From contig FLMG01000355.1 in NCBI GenBank assembly GCA_900088475.1, positions 40,786-104,785 on the forward strand: a stretch of DNA of 64,000 nt. The letters are read 5' to 3'. Below the pieces are notes generated by a model. The model ran no database searches, was not told the origin of the DNA, and saw only the letters and a list, made by a program, of their open reading frames with translations. Source of the DNA: Hyphochytrium catenoides. Taxonomy: Eukaryota; Sar; Hyphochytriomycetes; Hyphochytriales; Hyphochytriaceae. The translations under genes were made by a program, and so were the position numbers. Shown here in pieces: positions 12,419 through 24,641 of this stretch; within the stretch, counting starts at the first letter, position 1; each line of letters starts with the position of its first letter.

Positions 12419-14154
12419 TCACCGATCGACCTTTCTCTTGCTGATGGCTTCGGTTCCGGTTCTACTACCGCCCTCCTCTGGTCGACTTGACCAGGTATTG
12501 CCTTCAAGGTCCAACTTACTATCGTGAATGATAAAACAGTTCGAGTACCCACTTACCGGCTTTCGTGTGATCCTTGAGGAGCTATCTTTGTGTTTTCTCA
12601 AGGTCGCCAGTTTAAAGAGCTTCTCAAGCTTCTCTGTCTTTTCTCTCACTCTTTGCAACTCCTCTTGCATTAGTAGAGGAGTCAGGGGGACGGGATTGGA
12701 CGGCTCTTTGTCCGGAGGTAACGGTACTTGAGGCATCAGTTTGGCGGCTACAGGCATTCAGAGGGAGAGTTGAATGTTACCGACGCCTTCTTAACACGGC
12801 CAAGTATAAGCTGCGGGGCCCGCGCTTACCGAGCTCCTTGCTTTCTAGCCGCTGCTCGAGTAAAGCGACCTTTGCCAACGCTGCTCTTTTCTCAGCTTCA
12901 GACTCCTGACAGCGTTCCTTGGTATGTTGGAGCTCACGAAGCAAGGCCTAACGATGACGTTAAACCTAGCGATCCGCAGTTGAGTTAGGCTTGAGCACAC
13001 ACCTTCTTCTGCTCCTCCAGCTTCGATGCCTCTAGCCTTATCTCCTCTTTCTCTCTGCGATAATTTTCCACTTGCTCTTGAAGCTGTCGTTCCTTTTGGC
13101 TTAGTTCGTATGCCCATCTCTTCTCATCCGCCGCAAGAACAGCTTCTTGCTAAAAGATGACACACTCAGTTCGCACCCTAGAGGGATGACGCGGAGATAT
13201 CCTTACCTGACGTAAGTCTGTTTTTAGCTCTCCGCATCGGCTTATCAACTCCTCTTTTTCTCTCTCGAGTCGCCTAACTTTGTCTTGCAAAGCCTTCAAA
13301 GCCGACAAGACGGCATTGCTACCAGTCAGGTGAGGAGTGGCTTGAAAAGAGGTATTGGTGGCTAAGTCGACTCCGGAATATCTTCCTCCGCTCGAGCTAG
13401 CTGAAAGCGGCTTTCTTCGTTCACGAAGTTCCCGGAGAATATCTGTCAGCTCCTGAGATGTGGTAAGGGCATGCCTAGGGTTGCGTATCTTCCGTGATGG
13501 GTTCCACGCTGGTACATTTGAGGTTTTCTCGTCTTCTACCAATTCGTCTGAGGATATTTCGGATGCAGCTTGCCTTGTTCGCCCATCGAAAGGCATCTTC
13601 CACAGCGTCTCCCTAACACTTTTGAGCTCGGGTTGTTCTCTGTCTTGGTTGTTTGCAGGGATACCCTGGTAGCCCTTCGCTGTGGGCAAGAGATGTCCGT
13701 GTGACGGGGAAGTGCCCGTCGACTTGAAGGTAGTCGGAAGCTGTTCAGGCCTATCATCTTCGTGTTCTTCAGGCACAGATGTCCTCTTTTCCAAGGTGTC
13801 ATATTCCTGTATTGGTCCCAAGGGCCTTTGTCTCCGCTGTAAGTTCGAGGGCGAAGAGTCGTGATTCGAAAGGGGGACCCATGCTGATCTAGGTTTATCC
13901 GACACTAAGCCTAGTCGTCTCAAGTAGGCTTTGGAATCAAACGAGGAGACGTTGGAATGCCCTTGTTCCCTTTCTGGGGTCCAGGCTGGGTCGTTTAGGG
14001 GCGTCGACGGCCAGTCAGCAACGGATGCATCTTTGGAGAGAGCGGATTCCGAGCCCTTTACATCATGGTCCCGCTGCCAAGTCCTAGAAGTTGCCTGCGT
14101 CACATAAGAGTCATCTCCATGACTGTTGTCTCTATAGAGTGCTGCTTCCTCCAT
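12419..14154 (-). CDS. Cep57-like coiled-coil protein
   Basis: Minus-strand exons 14154-13207, 13149-13003, 12947-12830 and 12747 to TGA at 12421-12419. A possible 42-nt in-frame intron (12556-12515) in the last part leaves the protein at 513 or 499 aa. The first 270 residues are polar and probably disordered. Then comes a long coiled coil that starts AVLSALKALQDKVRRLEREK, very close to the start of the Cep57 centrosome-localisation coiled coil (ALKNLQEKIRRLE in animals). The coil continues through exons 2-3 with Lys/Glu heptads. A Pro-rich linker and a second coil (MQEELQRVREKTEKLEKLF) follow. Known Cep57 proteins act at centrosomes or basal bodies and bind microtubules. That role is inferred here from the opening motif. 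A generic coiled-coil protein is the alternative. Confidence 0.6.
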
Positions 14155-14529
14155 CGGACTTCTACATCATCGTCTGTCTGATTTGCTATCTGCTTTCTGT
14201 CGTCAAGGATGGAGCTGTGGAGATGAAACTCCATTAGGACGACGGTGCGCTTTTTGAGTGGCAAAAGATTGGCGGGATGAGAATTTGCTTCGGCAGCTGA
14301 ACACTTGACACTTGAATGTTTCCATCCAATTACTGCGGTTGTTCACTACAATAATAGCGGCAAAATCTTCAGTAGGATTATTTAGGAGAAAGAAAAGAAA
14401 GTTTTCAGCCCATGTGACTGTTGATGATGAATAATCCGATTGTATCCTCTCGCGATCATGATGTTGAGGTCATCATCTACATGTTCCCCAGCTATCAGCT
14501 GCAAGTCTATTATACTTGCACGCTGACTA
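14155..14529. other. Intergenic spacer upstream of the Cep57-like gene
   Basis: 375 bp, moderately AT-rich. It should contain the promoter of the minus-strand Cep57-like gene. No recognisable element. Confidence 0.4.
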
Positions 14530-14814
14530 ATGGCGGTGACTGCGCAGCTTGCCGCTGGGCCTGGGGCTGCTTCAGCGTCAATGCTTCAGCCCTCGGAGCC
14601 AGTAATAAGTGATCGGTACACTGGAGGAAGACGATCATTCCTTCCTCTCTTAGGAATAAACAAGAGCTCCTTCCATCTCGTGATGGGTCATGCTGCCCTT
14701 GAACCCATTGCTAATAAAATATGGCAAGAACAAGCCTTTCTCATAAGTAACGGTATGAAGCGCGAAAAAGCATGCCTGCTCGTACACCGCGTCATCGACT
14801 TGAATACTCTCTAA
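14530..14814 (+). CDS. Possible small protein (94 aa)
   Basis: Single open frame from ATG (context ctaATGG) to TAA, ending 30 bp from the 3' end of the convergent LSM1 gene. The product starts with a small Ala/Gly-rich stretch and then has mixed composition (for example SSFHLVMGHAALEPIANKIW). I recognise no domain, signal peptide or TM helix. It may be an unconserved ORF; I keep it because the tight packing and composition fit a small gene. Confidence 0.3.
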   Translation: MAVTAQLAAGPGAASASMLQPSEPVISDRYTGGRRSFLPLLGINKSSFHLVMGHAALEPIANKIWQEQAFLISNGMKREKACLLVHRVIDLNTL

Positions 14815-14844
14815 TAACGGGACTTAATATTTCTTGAGGATGAA

Positions 14845-15482
14845 CTATACTTCCAGGCGCTCAAAATCGAACGGCTTTCTTCGCCCTATCTTCTTTGTTC
14901 CACGACTACTCTCTGTCTTCTGACGGTACTCCCTCTCGGCCTCAATAATCTCCTGGGGACTAACTTTTATGAGATTAGCCTGCGAAGCCTCTTTTTCTGG
15001 ACTCTGAAAGGTGTAGACAAGAGGTATGAGTCAAGCAAGCTTGAGTACTCGACAGTGGTGGTGGACGGCTTACCAATTCCCCTAGCAAAACAATGCTTTC
15101 ACCTCTAAAAGGATCAAGAGAGGAAGAGTCAGAACCTTGATGAGGGACAAGCTCACATATAATCACCTAATGATAAATAGTCCCACTGGGATATCTCCGT
15201 ACTTGTCCTCAACATAGTGTCGCTCGAATGCATCTTGGAGGACAATATTTGCTAAGGTTTACTGCATCAGTGCTGCAAGCGCCGAGGCTGAAGGACCATT
15301 CTTTTACTTACAAAATTGGTCAAAGCTTCGCATCATGCCTACGAAGTAACGCCCATCCCTAAGGACTATCATAACTTTCTCTGGCATTGGAGGGCATAGT
15401 AAGTGTACAAACTCAACCAAGCAAAGCAGGGAGGGAGCTTACTATCAAGTTGCTCCACCAAGCTCGCTGTGCCGGGAAGCAT
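14845..15482 (-). CDS. LSM1: LSM1, Sm-like subunit of the cytoplasmic LSm1-7 mRNA-decay ring
   Basis: Five minus-strand exons: 15482-15443, 15380-15312, 15251-15167, 15104-15074 and 15003-14845, giving 127 aa. Residues 1-80 match LSm1 closely. The N-terminus is MLPGTASLVEQLDKKVM, the Sm1 motif includes VLRDGRYFVGMMRSFDQF with the D-G pair, and the family segment GDIPVGLFIIRGESIVLLGE contains the Sm2 R-G-E. The C-terminal tail of about 45 residues is basic (RGTKKIGRRKPFDFERLE), as in other LSm1 proteins, where it helps bind deadenylated mRNA. LSm1-7 with Pat1 promotes decapping in P-bodies. RPC31 starts about 0.9 kb away on the other strand. The microexon-like fourth exon (31 nt) is supported by phase and by the conserved protein. 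Confidence 0.95.
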
Positions 15483-16417
15483 CGTTTCTCTCCCTTTTCC
15501 GCCGCTTGCCGAATACCGATTTAGTCAGTCAGATCCAGCTACTACATTCGCTGCGTGCCAGCGAGAGTGGAGTGTGGTTAGGCATAATAATAATTTCTAA
15601 ACTCTTTGGACTCACCAGAGCAAGGTTAAGCCAGTAAAATAAACTGGAGATTCCAAACTGCCTGGAGTGGTCTGTTGCACTAGCTCCAGCTTGGAGGTAG
15701 GATCACCGAACAAGATCCGTAGGAGATGCTATCCCAGATGGAAGATAGCTGAAGGACAACCTCTCCAGCCTCTTATCCAAGAAGAGAGTAAGCACTACCG
15801 GCCGCTGACCTCGTGTTTTCCACTTGTTCGCCTAGTAGTTCTACGTTGTAGTATCGTCTGCAGCACCACTTGATGAAGACAACAAACTTCAGATTTCCAG
15901 AAGAGGTTGCTGAGGAGAAGATTCAACAACAGTGAAATCAACCTGTGAAGACGGAGATCTCTCGCATACTACCACAATACCTCACTCTCTACTATGGTAT
16001 TTACCGCTTCGTGGGCTGTGCTTTGTATAATGAAAGACTATTTTCAACTCCTGGGGGAGCTCTCCCGCCCCTATACATTTGGTGTGTGCGATTTGGTGGA
16101 GTTGAGGTGCAGTATGCATGCATAGAGATTGATTGTCGATGTGATTCTTCACAGCCATCTGATTCAGTGGCATCTCAATCAAAGGCCAAGCACTGACATC
16201 ATCTTCATACCGGCAGACGACGAGTGAGGGTGACTGTTGCCTGCTCACTACCCAGCACAAATAGTGAAGAGGAGCTTTAGCCTCCTAAGAACGGAAAGAG
16301 AGCTAACACTAGAGCTTTTTTAGTCCTTGCCGCGACGCGGCTCCAGACCTCCCTGATGTTCCGGGGCGCCGTTTAGGCCCTTCGAGTTCGGGAAGGTTCC
16401 CAACTTACCAGTTAAAT
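15483..16417. other. Divergent promoter interval, LSM1 / RPC31
   Basis: 935 bp between two divergent housekeeping genes. Short ORFs on either strand lack domain or splice support. A GC-rich patch at about 16325-16400 precedes the RPC31 start. No RNA gene or repeat recognised. Confidence 0.4.
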
Positions 16418-17332
16418 ATGCGTGGTGGTCGTGGTGGTCGGGGTAGGGGCAGAGGAGGTGGTCGCGGTGGCGGTGGTGGTCCAGGAGCTAGAGGCAACGA
16501 TGTAATTGGAGACACCGCGGAGGAGTTGGGGCTTACACATATGCAAATGGATGCATTCGCGGTAGGTTGAGCACTTAAAGCTTAGCCATCGCCGACGACT
16601 GTGCTAAGAACTGAACTTTTCTTTAGAATCAGCCCCTGCCTCTTTATCCCCCCCTGCAAGAGTATCCGCCAATTAGTGACCTAAGCGACAGAGACGGTTA
16701 TCTCATCAACAAAATGAGGGAACTCTCTTACAGGATGACCGTTTCTGCTCATTACCTGGATAATCGACCTGAGAAGGATGACGGCATTATTCATGGGAAC
16801 TTTAACCTCCGGTATGGAGCTCGTTACAGCGCTGCTGTGTCCGCATGTAGTTTACGCATATATGGCTGCCTAGGTCTCGCAGCCGTGAGGAGTTTCTGTC
16901 AAGCTTTACCGAGCTCAATTCAGAGGAAGGGGCATTTTTTCCCGCGGAGCTTTTTGCGGATAGGAAGGCATTGGCAGTGGCGTCTGGAAGAGGTATGTCT
17001 TTTTCTTCTTGCCTCGAGGTGACTCTGCTTGACTTCCAAGTTTGTCAGGCCCTATGGGGAACCAGACCGTCGTCCTCAACAAAATCGCTGGCTTGGAAGC
17101 AAAGGAGTCGACCTACACCAAGGGAGGGGATGGTTTAGATAAGGTAAGGGACGTCATCTGTCGGCATCGCTCCACGCTCTAATTTGGCCCGGCGCAGGAC
17201 AATGACGATAAAGAAGAACCAGACGAGGAAGAGGAAGAGCAATGGGATGATGAAGAGGGAGATTATGAATTTTATGATGTTAGCGGAGGCGAAGATAGTG
17301 GAGGGGAAGATGGGGGCGAGGCAACCTTTTAG
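16418..17332 (+). CDS. RPC31: RNA polymerase III subunit RPC31 (RPC7/POLR3G family)
   Basis: Five exons with matching phases: 16418-16561, 16627-16811, 16874-16992, 17049-17143 and 17198-17332, giving 225 aa. The N-terminus is an RG-rich stretch (MRGGRGGRGRGRGGG). It is followed by the family hallmark LPLYPPLQEYPPISDL, a block ending in a Tyr-Leu pair (SAHYL), and a region of mixed charge. The last exon encodes an almost purely acidic tail (DDKEEPDEEEEEQWDDEEGD) ending EATF, as in yeast Rpc31 and human RPC7. The protein belongs to the RPC82/34/31 subcomplex, which is needed for Pol III initiation on tRNA and 5S genes in the nucleus. A tRNA-Phe gene lies in the same window at 52754. Confidence 0.9.
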
Positions 17333-18021
17333 TGCTCTTCTCAAGCTCCCTTTGGTCATTTATTTGCTATTTATTCTTTCTACTTGCGCGAACTTCGTTC
17401 TGGGCCATACCTGCCATGGCAGACGCCGGTAGATGGACAATGATAGACGGATGTAACACTTGCGGCTCATCTACATAAGGTAGGAGAGATTCTTATGAGC
17501 TCTTCTTCGGTTCAGAGGATAATCTAAAGTTTTATTAGAGGCGGGAACAAGAAGGCACTAGTCTCGGACTGGCGCTGCCTGCCATTATTAATTCAGGGCA
17601 TGGCCGCTAATAACACCTTCACAAGCCCAGTTGACTCCTGGGGGATGAGAGTGTACGTTAGTTGACTCCTGGGGGATGAGAGTGTACGGTAGTTGACTCC
17701 TGGGGGATGAGAGTGTAAGGTTTCCCGCCAGATTTGTGTTGGCTCTCCCGCCGTTTTTCACAGTCTTTCTCTGGGCTTCAGATGGCTGCTGAACAAAGTG
17801 TAAAAGCTATTGGAGACAGCAGCAGACGAAATCTCTGTGGAGGAGAGTGTCGCGAAGAAGCCTCGTTAGCGTAGCCTTGTTGATTGATTTATCGCCATAG
17901 AGTCATAACGGCAGCGCAGTTGTGCTTCAAACGGACCTCTAAGTGTGCCAGTTCCGAGCTGGGTGGGGCTGTCCTCTCCTCCAAGTTAGGCTCACTGGAA
18001 GCCATCACGTTGGGTGCTAGC
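17333..18021. other. Spacer between RPC31 and TIMELESS
   Basis: 689 bp holding the RPC31 3' end, a three-copy 31-bp tandem repeat at 17630-17720 and the presumed TIMELESS promoter. An open frame continues upstream of the chosen TIMELESS start to about 17884 but has no in-frame ATG, so I treat it as 5' leader. Confidence 0.5.
17630..17720. repeat. Tandem repeat, three copies of a 31-bp unit
   Basis: The unit starts gttgactcctgggggatga and recurs at 17630, 17661 and 17692. The first two copies are nearly identical; the third diverges only at its last bases (gtgtaagg instead of gtgtacg). It lies about 300 bp before the TIMELESS start codon. Confidence 0.9.
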
Positions 18022-21000
18022 ATGGAGCCTGAGAAGATGGAGGATCTGGATGAGGAGGAAGAGGGAAGCGCTGCAGGGCTGAAAGAGGCAGAAGATGATG
18101 CAAGAGATAGGAAAGTGGAAGTAGAACCCATGGATGAGGCTTTGATGAATGAGCTCCTCCTAGTTTGCTCAAACCTGGGAATGAAGGAGATTGTTCCAGG
18201 AGATGACGGAGAGAATCATGAAGTCTTCGTTCGAGGTGACAGCTGCATTGAATGGATTCGGGACTTGCAAAGGTATTTTGCCGCTGTTTCTTGGTGGAGA
18301 TCACATTTCAACCTTATCTTCCTCTGCGCAGAGCGATCAGAAGGGATGATGCCAAGAATAGACATGTTTTTCGCACACTAGGTTCATGGAAAGTGCTGCA
18401 GAACAAACTTCTACCGCTGTTCGTTCATCATCAGGATGATGAGTAAGATAGAGGACCAGAAGCTCCCTGCATAGCGAGGGCCTAGTGCTCTCTAACACTT
18501 CTGCCTTGCTTCCTTTGTCAGAAAACTCGTCTTCGCCATCATGAAAATTCTGGTCATGCTTACAATGCGCCCAGATCCAAAGTCTATTGAACTGGATAAG
18601 CAGAGGGAGTACCTTGCGTCCTATAAGTTAGCTTTCTGTCAAGTGGATGTGCTTGAGGTCATACTAGGACTAATCGAGGACTCTCTCGTAAAGACAGATC
18701 GAGAGGAAGCGGTACGACAACGAACCTAGACGATGATCAGATCAAGTGGTAGTGCACGTACTAACTGTTCCGTACAAAAGGACAACCTGAAGCTCGAGCT
18801 ATTCCTGATGCTCGTGAGGAATTTGCTCTGCATTTCCGAGCCGACCAAAACCATCCACAGCAGCTCTCTAGCCACGGTTCATGAGACATTCCTTGTCATG
18901 CTCAAAGATTATGGCGTCATCGATATTGTCTTGTCCTTGGCGGAGGTGAGGTCTTTGTCTTTCGGGTAATAGACACTACTGACATAGAGCATCAGGATCG
19001 CCGCGACGCAAGAGAATGGTCCCTACTTTTTATAGAAATACTCCACGCAACGTTTGGCGAGTATACTCCCCAAGACATCTACACATGGGAACGTAAAAAG
19101 TTACAGGCAGGAGAGCTCGGAACTGCAGATGATCCAAACCTACAGCGTCCAGAGAACGACCATACCGCAGCAAAGTCAACGGATCCTCTAGTACGCATGA
19201 TAACCTCAGAGAGAGAGTCGAGAAAGAAGATGTTGATGCAGTCATCAAGGTAAGGCCTAGTTAACCGTTGTGCATTTAGAACACGCTTTTTTAAGCTCTA
19301 TCGCCACTTTAGCCGGCATACAAACTTCGGCTTTGCAGTAAGCATTGGCAAGCTAAATGGGCGAAGAATGATAATGACCAACTCCTTTAGCGACCAGTCG
19401 ATGAACGTTCCTCAGGTACGGAGGTAGCTTTGCAGGAATCATGCACTTCTTTTGATATGAGGTATCGCATCAGCCACCGAGACGGAACCTAAAGATGGTG
19501 GCCCCCATCATAGGCGCGGGTACTCCCGCTGGTAGACTCGACTCCAGAATATCTCGGAGGTGTGTTGGCTTAGACTGGTCCAGGTCTCTCGATTCGAATG
19601 CTGACCAAATGGTCTCAGTTCCCTATCAGGAAGATGTTGCAGCATAATCAAGGAAACGATCCAGACTTTTATTGACACATGTTATTCAAACGTCATGATT
19701 GCAGCCCAGTCTGAAATACAGAGGCATAACGCTGAAAGAATCCTTCCTACGGATAAACTGAAGTACTTTGATTTGGCACAATTTTGCTTGGCGTTTTGGA
19801 GATATGAGAACAAGCTGAGAGCCTCGAGAGTCAAGGTAGAACTCTGACCAACTAAGTCGTTCAGCGTGCCCTACTTAGCAAGCTTTTTGGTAATAGAGGG
19901 AGGGCAAAGCCTTTGAACTAGAGGTTGGACCCCTTATACTCAACCTGAACGAGTGGTCTTGGAATCATGTCTACTCCTTTGCAGAGGTCAGTGCAACGTT
20001 TTATCAATCCGTCGCTTTTGTCTAACCTTTATCTGCAACGGGCTTAGACATGCGTTGAAGTGAAGAACTACAAAGACTTGATCCATCCCTTAGGCTTGCT
20101 AAGGGAAATGTTAAATCTACTCGTAAGTCTTTGCCGATGTCTTGGAGGTGGATTGCAAGGCATTAACCCTAGTAGTGGGAGATGATAACCTCTAGGAACG
20201 ATGGCCTTAGAAAAGCTGCTAAGGCCAACATCCACCTTAACATTTTTCAGTTGCAAGAGAGACTGGGTAAGTGCACCTTGACTAGTCGGACTGCCTGCAT
20301 CCTCTGCCAAAGTGATGACTCCTGCTTGTTTTAAGACTTCTATGCGAGGCTCGTCAAGTGCTGGCAAATTGGTCAGTTCCACTATAACTGTTTGAAGCTG
20401 ATCGTAGAAGTTACGCATGTACGCCCACTTTGCGCCATCATCACCTTGACCTGGAACTAACACCGCGATCGTCATTAGACTGTTCTCAAAATTGCAGGGA
20501 TGGAGTCGGGGCAAGTTGAAGTATCTGCAAGGAGGAGGCGAGCCATGCATAGATCAAAAAAGAAAAGAAAGAAGCCAACAGGAGAAGGGTCAGGAAAGGA
20601 AGATGAAGATCCTGCCAGTGATTTCGAATCAGAAGAGGAGGTCGGACTATACCAAGCCTTTTAGGGCACGTCCATCTAATACTGATCCCCGCGTGTCCGA
20701 CAGCAGCGGCAGCAGGAGGATCCTGCTTCTGATAGAAGAACGTTTCTTTTTGACTTCACTGCCCTACTGCGGAACATGATCTCCTACAAGTAAGTTGATC
20801 TTGAGCTGCACAATTGGGTCGAGTGATTAATGGATTCAACCACCATGCAGCACCCTCCGCATGTATGTCTCACTACTTTCGTCCTACTATACGAATGGAG
20901 AGAGGCTAAATTACTTTATCGTATCCTTCCTCCACCGAGTCCGCAACTTCAAGGTATGTAGGATAAGGGGATGATGGCGGTAGCATTGCGCATGAAGGAG

Positions 21001-23197
21001 CTCAGACGAAACTTGTGCAGATCCGCGAAGTGCCTGACAGTCTGACCCTTGCACCAATGCTCTTCCGGCTGGAGTTTCTGGTAACCTATGAAAAGATACT
21101 CAATGACGTGCGGATACGGTCCAAGTCAGACTTCGCAGAAGTGCTAAAGTTCACTAGGTACGCGGTCCACCTTGGCTCCGGTCCATTTTTACTTGTTGCT
21201 CCTTTTTATGCTTTCCAAGGCCAGATCAGGCGAGTAATACTACTCTGCCTTCTCTCTTTGCTATAGGACTGTAGTGAAGGATTTCGCGGAGCTCGCCACC
21301 AAGAATCAGCTCTTGTATGTCGAAATATTTATGCCCCAACACAATCCTCGGCGTGCTTGTGAGCGGCTATTACAAGTGTATGAGGATGACTTCCAGGTCT
21401 TGAGTCACATGTGTGTTAGGCTCTGCTATCAATCTAACTCTCGAGATGTAGATGTCCAAGGAGCAAGTAGAGGAAGCACAGATCACCCGTAAACCATCGG
21501 AGACATTATTGGAGAAAGGACCAGAGGAGATTTCCAGTGATGCCGAGAAGAGTGGTAAAGGGTCAAGCGACGAGGAGGAGCACGAATACAATGGGGCCAT
21601 GGACCCTGTAGCTGACAAACCCAAATCGAAGGGAAAAGTGCGCGGTGGAAAAAAAGAGAAACTAGGCAGGAAACGCTGGACCGCTGAAGTAAGATTAACC
21701 TTGTCAGCAGCCTTAGGTTTATGCCTCATGTCCGCCATATGTCAACCCGCAGGAGGATGACTTCATTCGACGGGAATACGAAGGCTTGAAAGATCTTCCC
21801 TCAGTCTTCGAAATCTTGGCACTGGAAGATATCTTTCAGGTATGCGGACTAGCGTTGATGATCCAAATACACGTTAGAGACCTGCCCTAAGACGGAAGCA
21901 TGTAGGAGCGTAGCAGAAGCCCAGAGCAAATTGCCAGGCGGGTCACAGTTCTAGGACTAAATAGAGCTAGGAATTCGTACGAGCTGGACGACCAGTCCAC
22001 CAGCAAGCTTAAGAAGTACCTTGAAAGTATCGGAACCTCGCCTAAAGGTAGGCAAGCCTCTGTGGGTTCGCTACTTTCAGAGCTGACCAGCCATGTTACA
22101 GAAAAGTACAAGAAGGCTATCACCCTAGTGGTGGAGTTGCTCAATGAATGCTTGGTGGAGAGAGGTAGGAGGGAGGCAGTGTGTACTGTTTAGCTCTTAG
22201 CAAGCTGACTGAAAGTTCAAATAAGGGACTGGAGGTACTGGGGACCGTCCTCTTGCTGCAAACGCAGAGGTGCAGAAAGTCCTTGAGACTCCCAAACTAG
22301 TCAAGATATTATCATCCCTTCAGCTGAAGAAGCCTACAGCAAAGCGAAAAGAGTGGATGGTTCCCAAGGATATGAGAGAGGACGATTTAAAACAGCGACT
22401 CCAGGTCTTGCAAGTTTGAGACGAGCATTCGCCCTATTTATGGTTCTAATACTTTCCGCAGCTACTTGACCCTAGTTGGGTCTACGCAGAACCTCAAACG
22501 CAACCAATAGAGTCTAGCAGAGCTCCGTCGCCACCTCAGGGACAGGGCCAAGGAGATGATTCGTCGGATGAAGGGTCACAACCTGGAGGATCGCTAAAGC
22601 TAGGGAGCCACGGGGCCATGAACAGGTAGAAAAAGTATCGGTTCACCGCGAATTAAACAGCTTCTTTACAAATACCACCTTCTCGACGCGACAGCTCTAG
22701 CGAATCGGAAAGTCATGTTGAGGCAACGGACAAAGGCTATAAGCAACGGTTCCCTGCCATCGATGCTCTGGGTGCGAAGGAGCACTCCCAATCATCAGCT
22801 TCACAAGAAGGTGGCACTGCTGAAGGTAAGGGCGAAGAATACACTGGAACTTCATTTGTACGCGCTCACATACTACTCGAAGACAAACATGAGGAGAGGC
22901 GCAAGCGATTGCGGCGAGTTGCTCGACTAGTAGAGTCCGATGATGATTCGGACAGCGATGTGATGGCAGGACCCGAACTTAATTCTTCGAGAATCCTAAA
23001 AGGGGTAGACGAGGGCCCACCCAGTCCTCCTAAAAGACCGCTAGAGGTAAAGGTGTCTCAACAAGATCTCCACATTCTACCCTGTCTAACTTCTGTCTTG
23101 TTGCTAGGAGTCAAAGGACGGCAGTGCTACACCTGAGGATACACAGCTAAAGCGACCCAGGAAAGCCTTCATTATTGGTGAAAGTGACGAGGAATAA
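18022..23197 (+). CDS. TIMELESS: TIMELESS/Tof1/Swi1 replication-fork protection protein
   Basis: Twenty-five exons chain in phase to 1,140 aa. Main borders: 18022-18272, 18332-18442, 18522-18711, 18781-18945, 18996-19249, 19313-19415, 19462-19559, 19643-19835, 19897-19986, 20048-20122, 20251-20266 (16 nt), 20498-20640, 20704-20789, 20851-20953, 21021-21157, 21267-21396, 21452-21688, 21753-21839, 21906-22047, 22081-22164, 22226-22404, 22462-22625, 22695-22825, 22883-23046 and 23108-23197. The N-terminal helical-repeat domain is typical: IRRDDAKNRHVFRTLGSWK, then DRRDAREWSLLFIEILH, then SRHTNFGFAV. A basic/acidic linker follows the microexon, and the second conserved block has FLFDFTALLRNMISY and GRKRWTAEEDDFIRREYEGL. 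The C-terminus is acidic, with a final AFIIGESDEE. In animals and yeast the protein, with Tipin, stabilises stalled replication forks and supports cohesion and checkpoint signalling. The start is the only in-frame ATG in exon 1. Confidence 0.95.
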
Positions 23198-24641
23198 ACG
23201 AATTGAACCGCTGAGAGTATGCTTCTACAAAAATTCAGAGTGAGCATCCATGTGCTAGGTTTATAGCAGGAACTCGCTTATTTTCCGCAAGGGCGCCGTC
23301 CGCCGTTGTCCCCTTGAGCAATGGGAAGCAAGAACAACATAAACGTGCTGACCTTCTGGACCCATGCAAAGGGTTACGTACTTGAGATAGCGTCCAAGAT
23401 ACAAACCCCACAAGGTCTTCAATCATTTTATCCTTGGAGGGTCGCAGCTAACAGCATGGGCTTATGTCTTGCACTATAATCAGCGCAGTGCTGTGGTTGT
23501 CGTGTGCTTAATGGGCCACCCAGTGGGCAAAGTCAACCTCAGTCTTGTAAGCGAGGTCTAATATAGCTTTCGATAGTCCGCTGAAGGTTATGTGAAGGCT
23601 GAACTAACTTCATGTGCGCTACTCTGTGAACTACACAGCAGAGGCCCTTCTTCTTGTCTGGACCTCTATCATTTCTGCATTTGATACGGCGTCGTCTTCC
23701 TACTGTACGTCTTGAGTCTTGACAATCCTCTTGCTGCACTCCAAACTCCATAAAGCTCCACCCGCTGCTATTTTGTATACTGTAGTAGCTGCGCAACCTA
23801 AGCGTCTCTTTACTCAGGGCGATTCGGAATATAGGTTAGTTAGGTGCTGAAGGTCTGGAATCTAACACGGCTGGATCCTTGACTCCATGGGTGAGTTTGA
23901 ATTTCAAAGCGTCAGAAGGAAGAGGGAAGGCCGGCTGGAATATAGCTCTACTTTCCTGTGATCCTTTGTTACACCTTGTACTGTACAAGTAGAAGAGCTG
24001 CAGTGGTAAGAACTACCAGTTCTCGCTGTACTTTGAAAGGACTTCAGAACAACCGTCTGCAATCTGCAAATGCTTTGGCCGATGATTCCTAGTATAGATT
24101 TCTAGTGATTACTACTGTTGGGCAGCCCACGAGAGACGACAGGCCGAAGGAAGACGGAGGCCGTCTGCCGTCTGCCTCTTGCTACTTTTTTCCAATCACG
24201 CGATCGACGAGGAATAATTCGTTCTCTGGGCCTATTGCCGGGATGAATAGAGTGTGAAAGCAGGTTGCTCTTCGAGCGTTCATCTATTCTCTGATACGGT
24301 CTAGGGAAACTCCGCTAATGGCGCTTGGCAGAGTCACGACTTGACGGTTTATCAAGCATCTATCTGCTGACAGGTGGTGTCCGTGAAATGGTCGGTACGC
24401 CTTCTACGTGTCCTTGGCTGGCGCCACCACCTATGGGAACGAGACTTGTTTTACCATCAAGACAAGCCAAGAGGCATAATCAAACTCCGGCCAATAATAA
24501 CCAAACCATTGTGGTAAAGTGGTGATTATACTAACCAACATACGTCTATCTGACTAGATATTTTAACCACGATAACAGGGACCGTCACCGTTCAAGCTCA
24601 GCAAAGAGGTTGAGCCTGCTTGGGGGCCTCTTCCAGACAAC
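23198..24641. other. Intergenic interval
   Basis: 1.4 kb between TIMELESS and the kinesin gene. Only short ORFs are present, the longest on the minus strand at 23539-23796, without domains or splice structure. A short repeat of ccgtctgc occurs near 24160. Nothing else seen. Confidence 0.5.
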
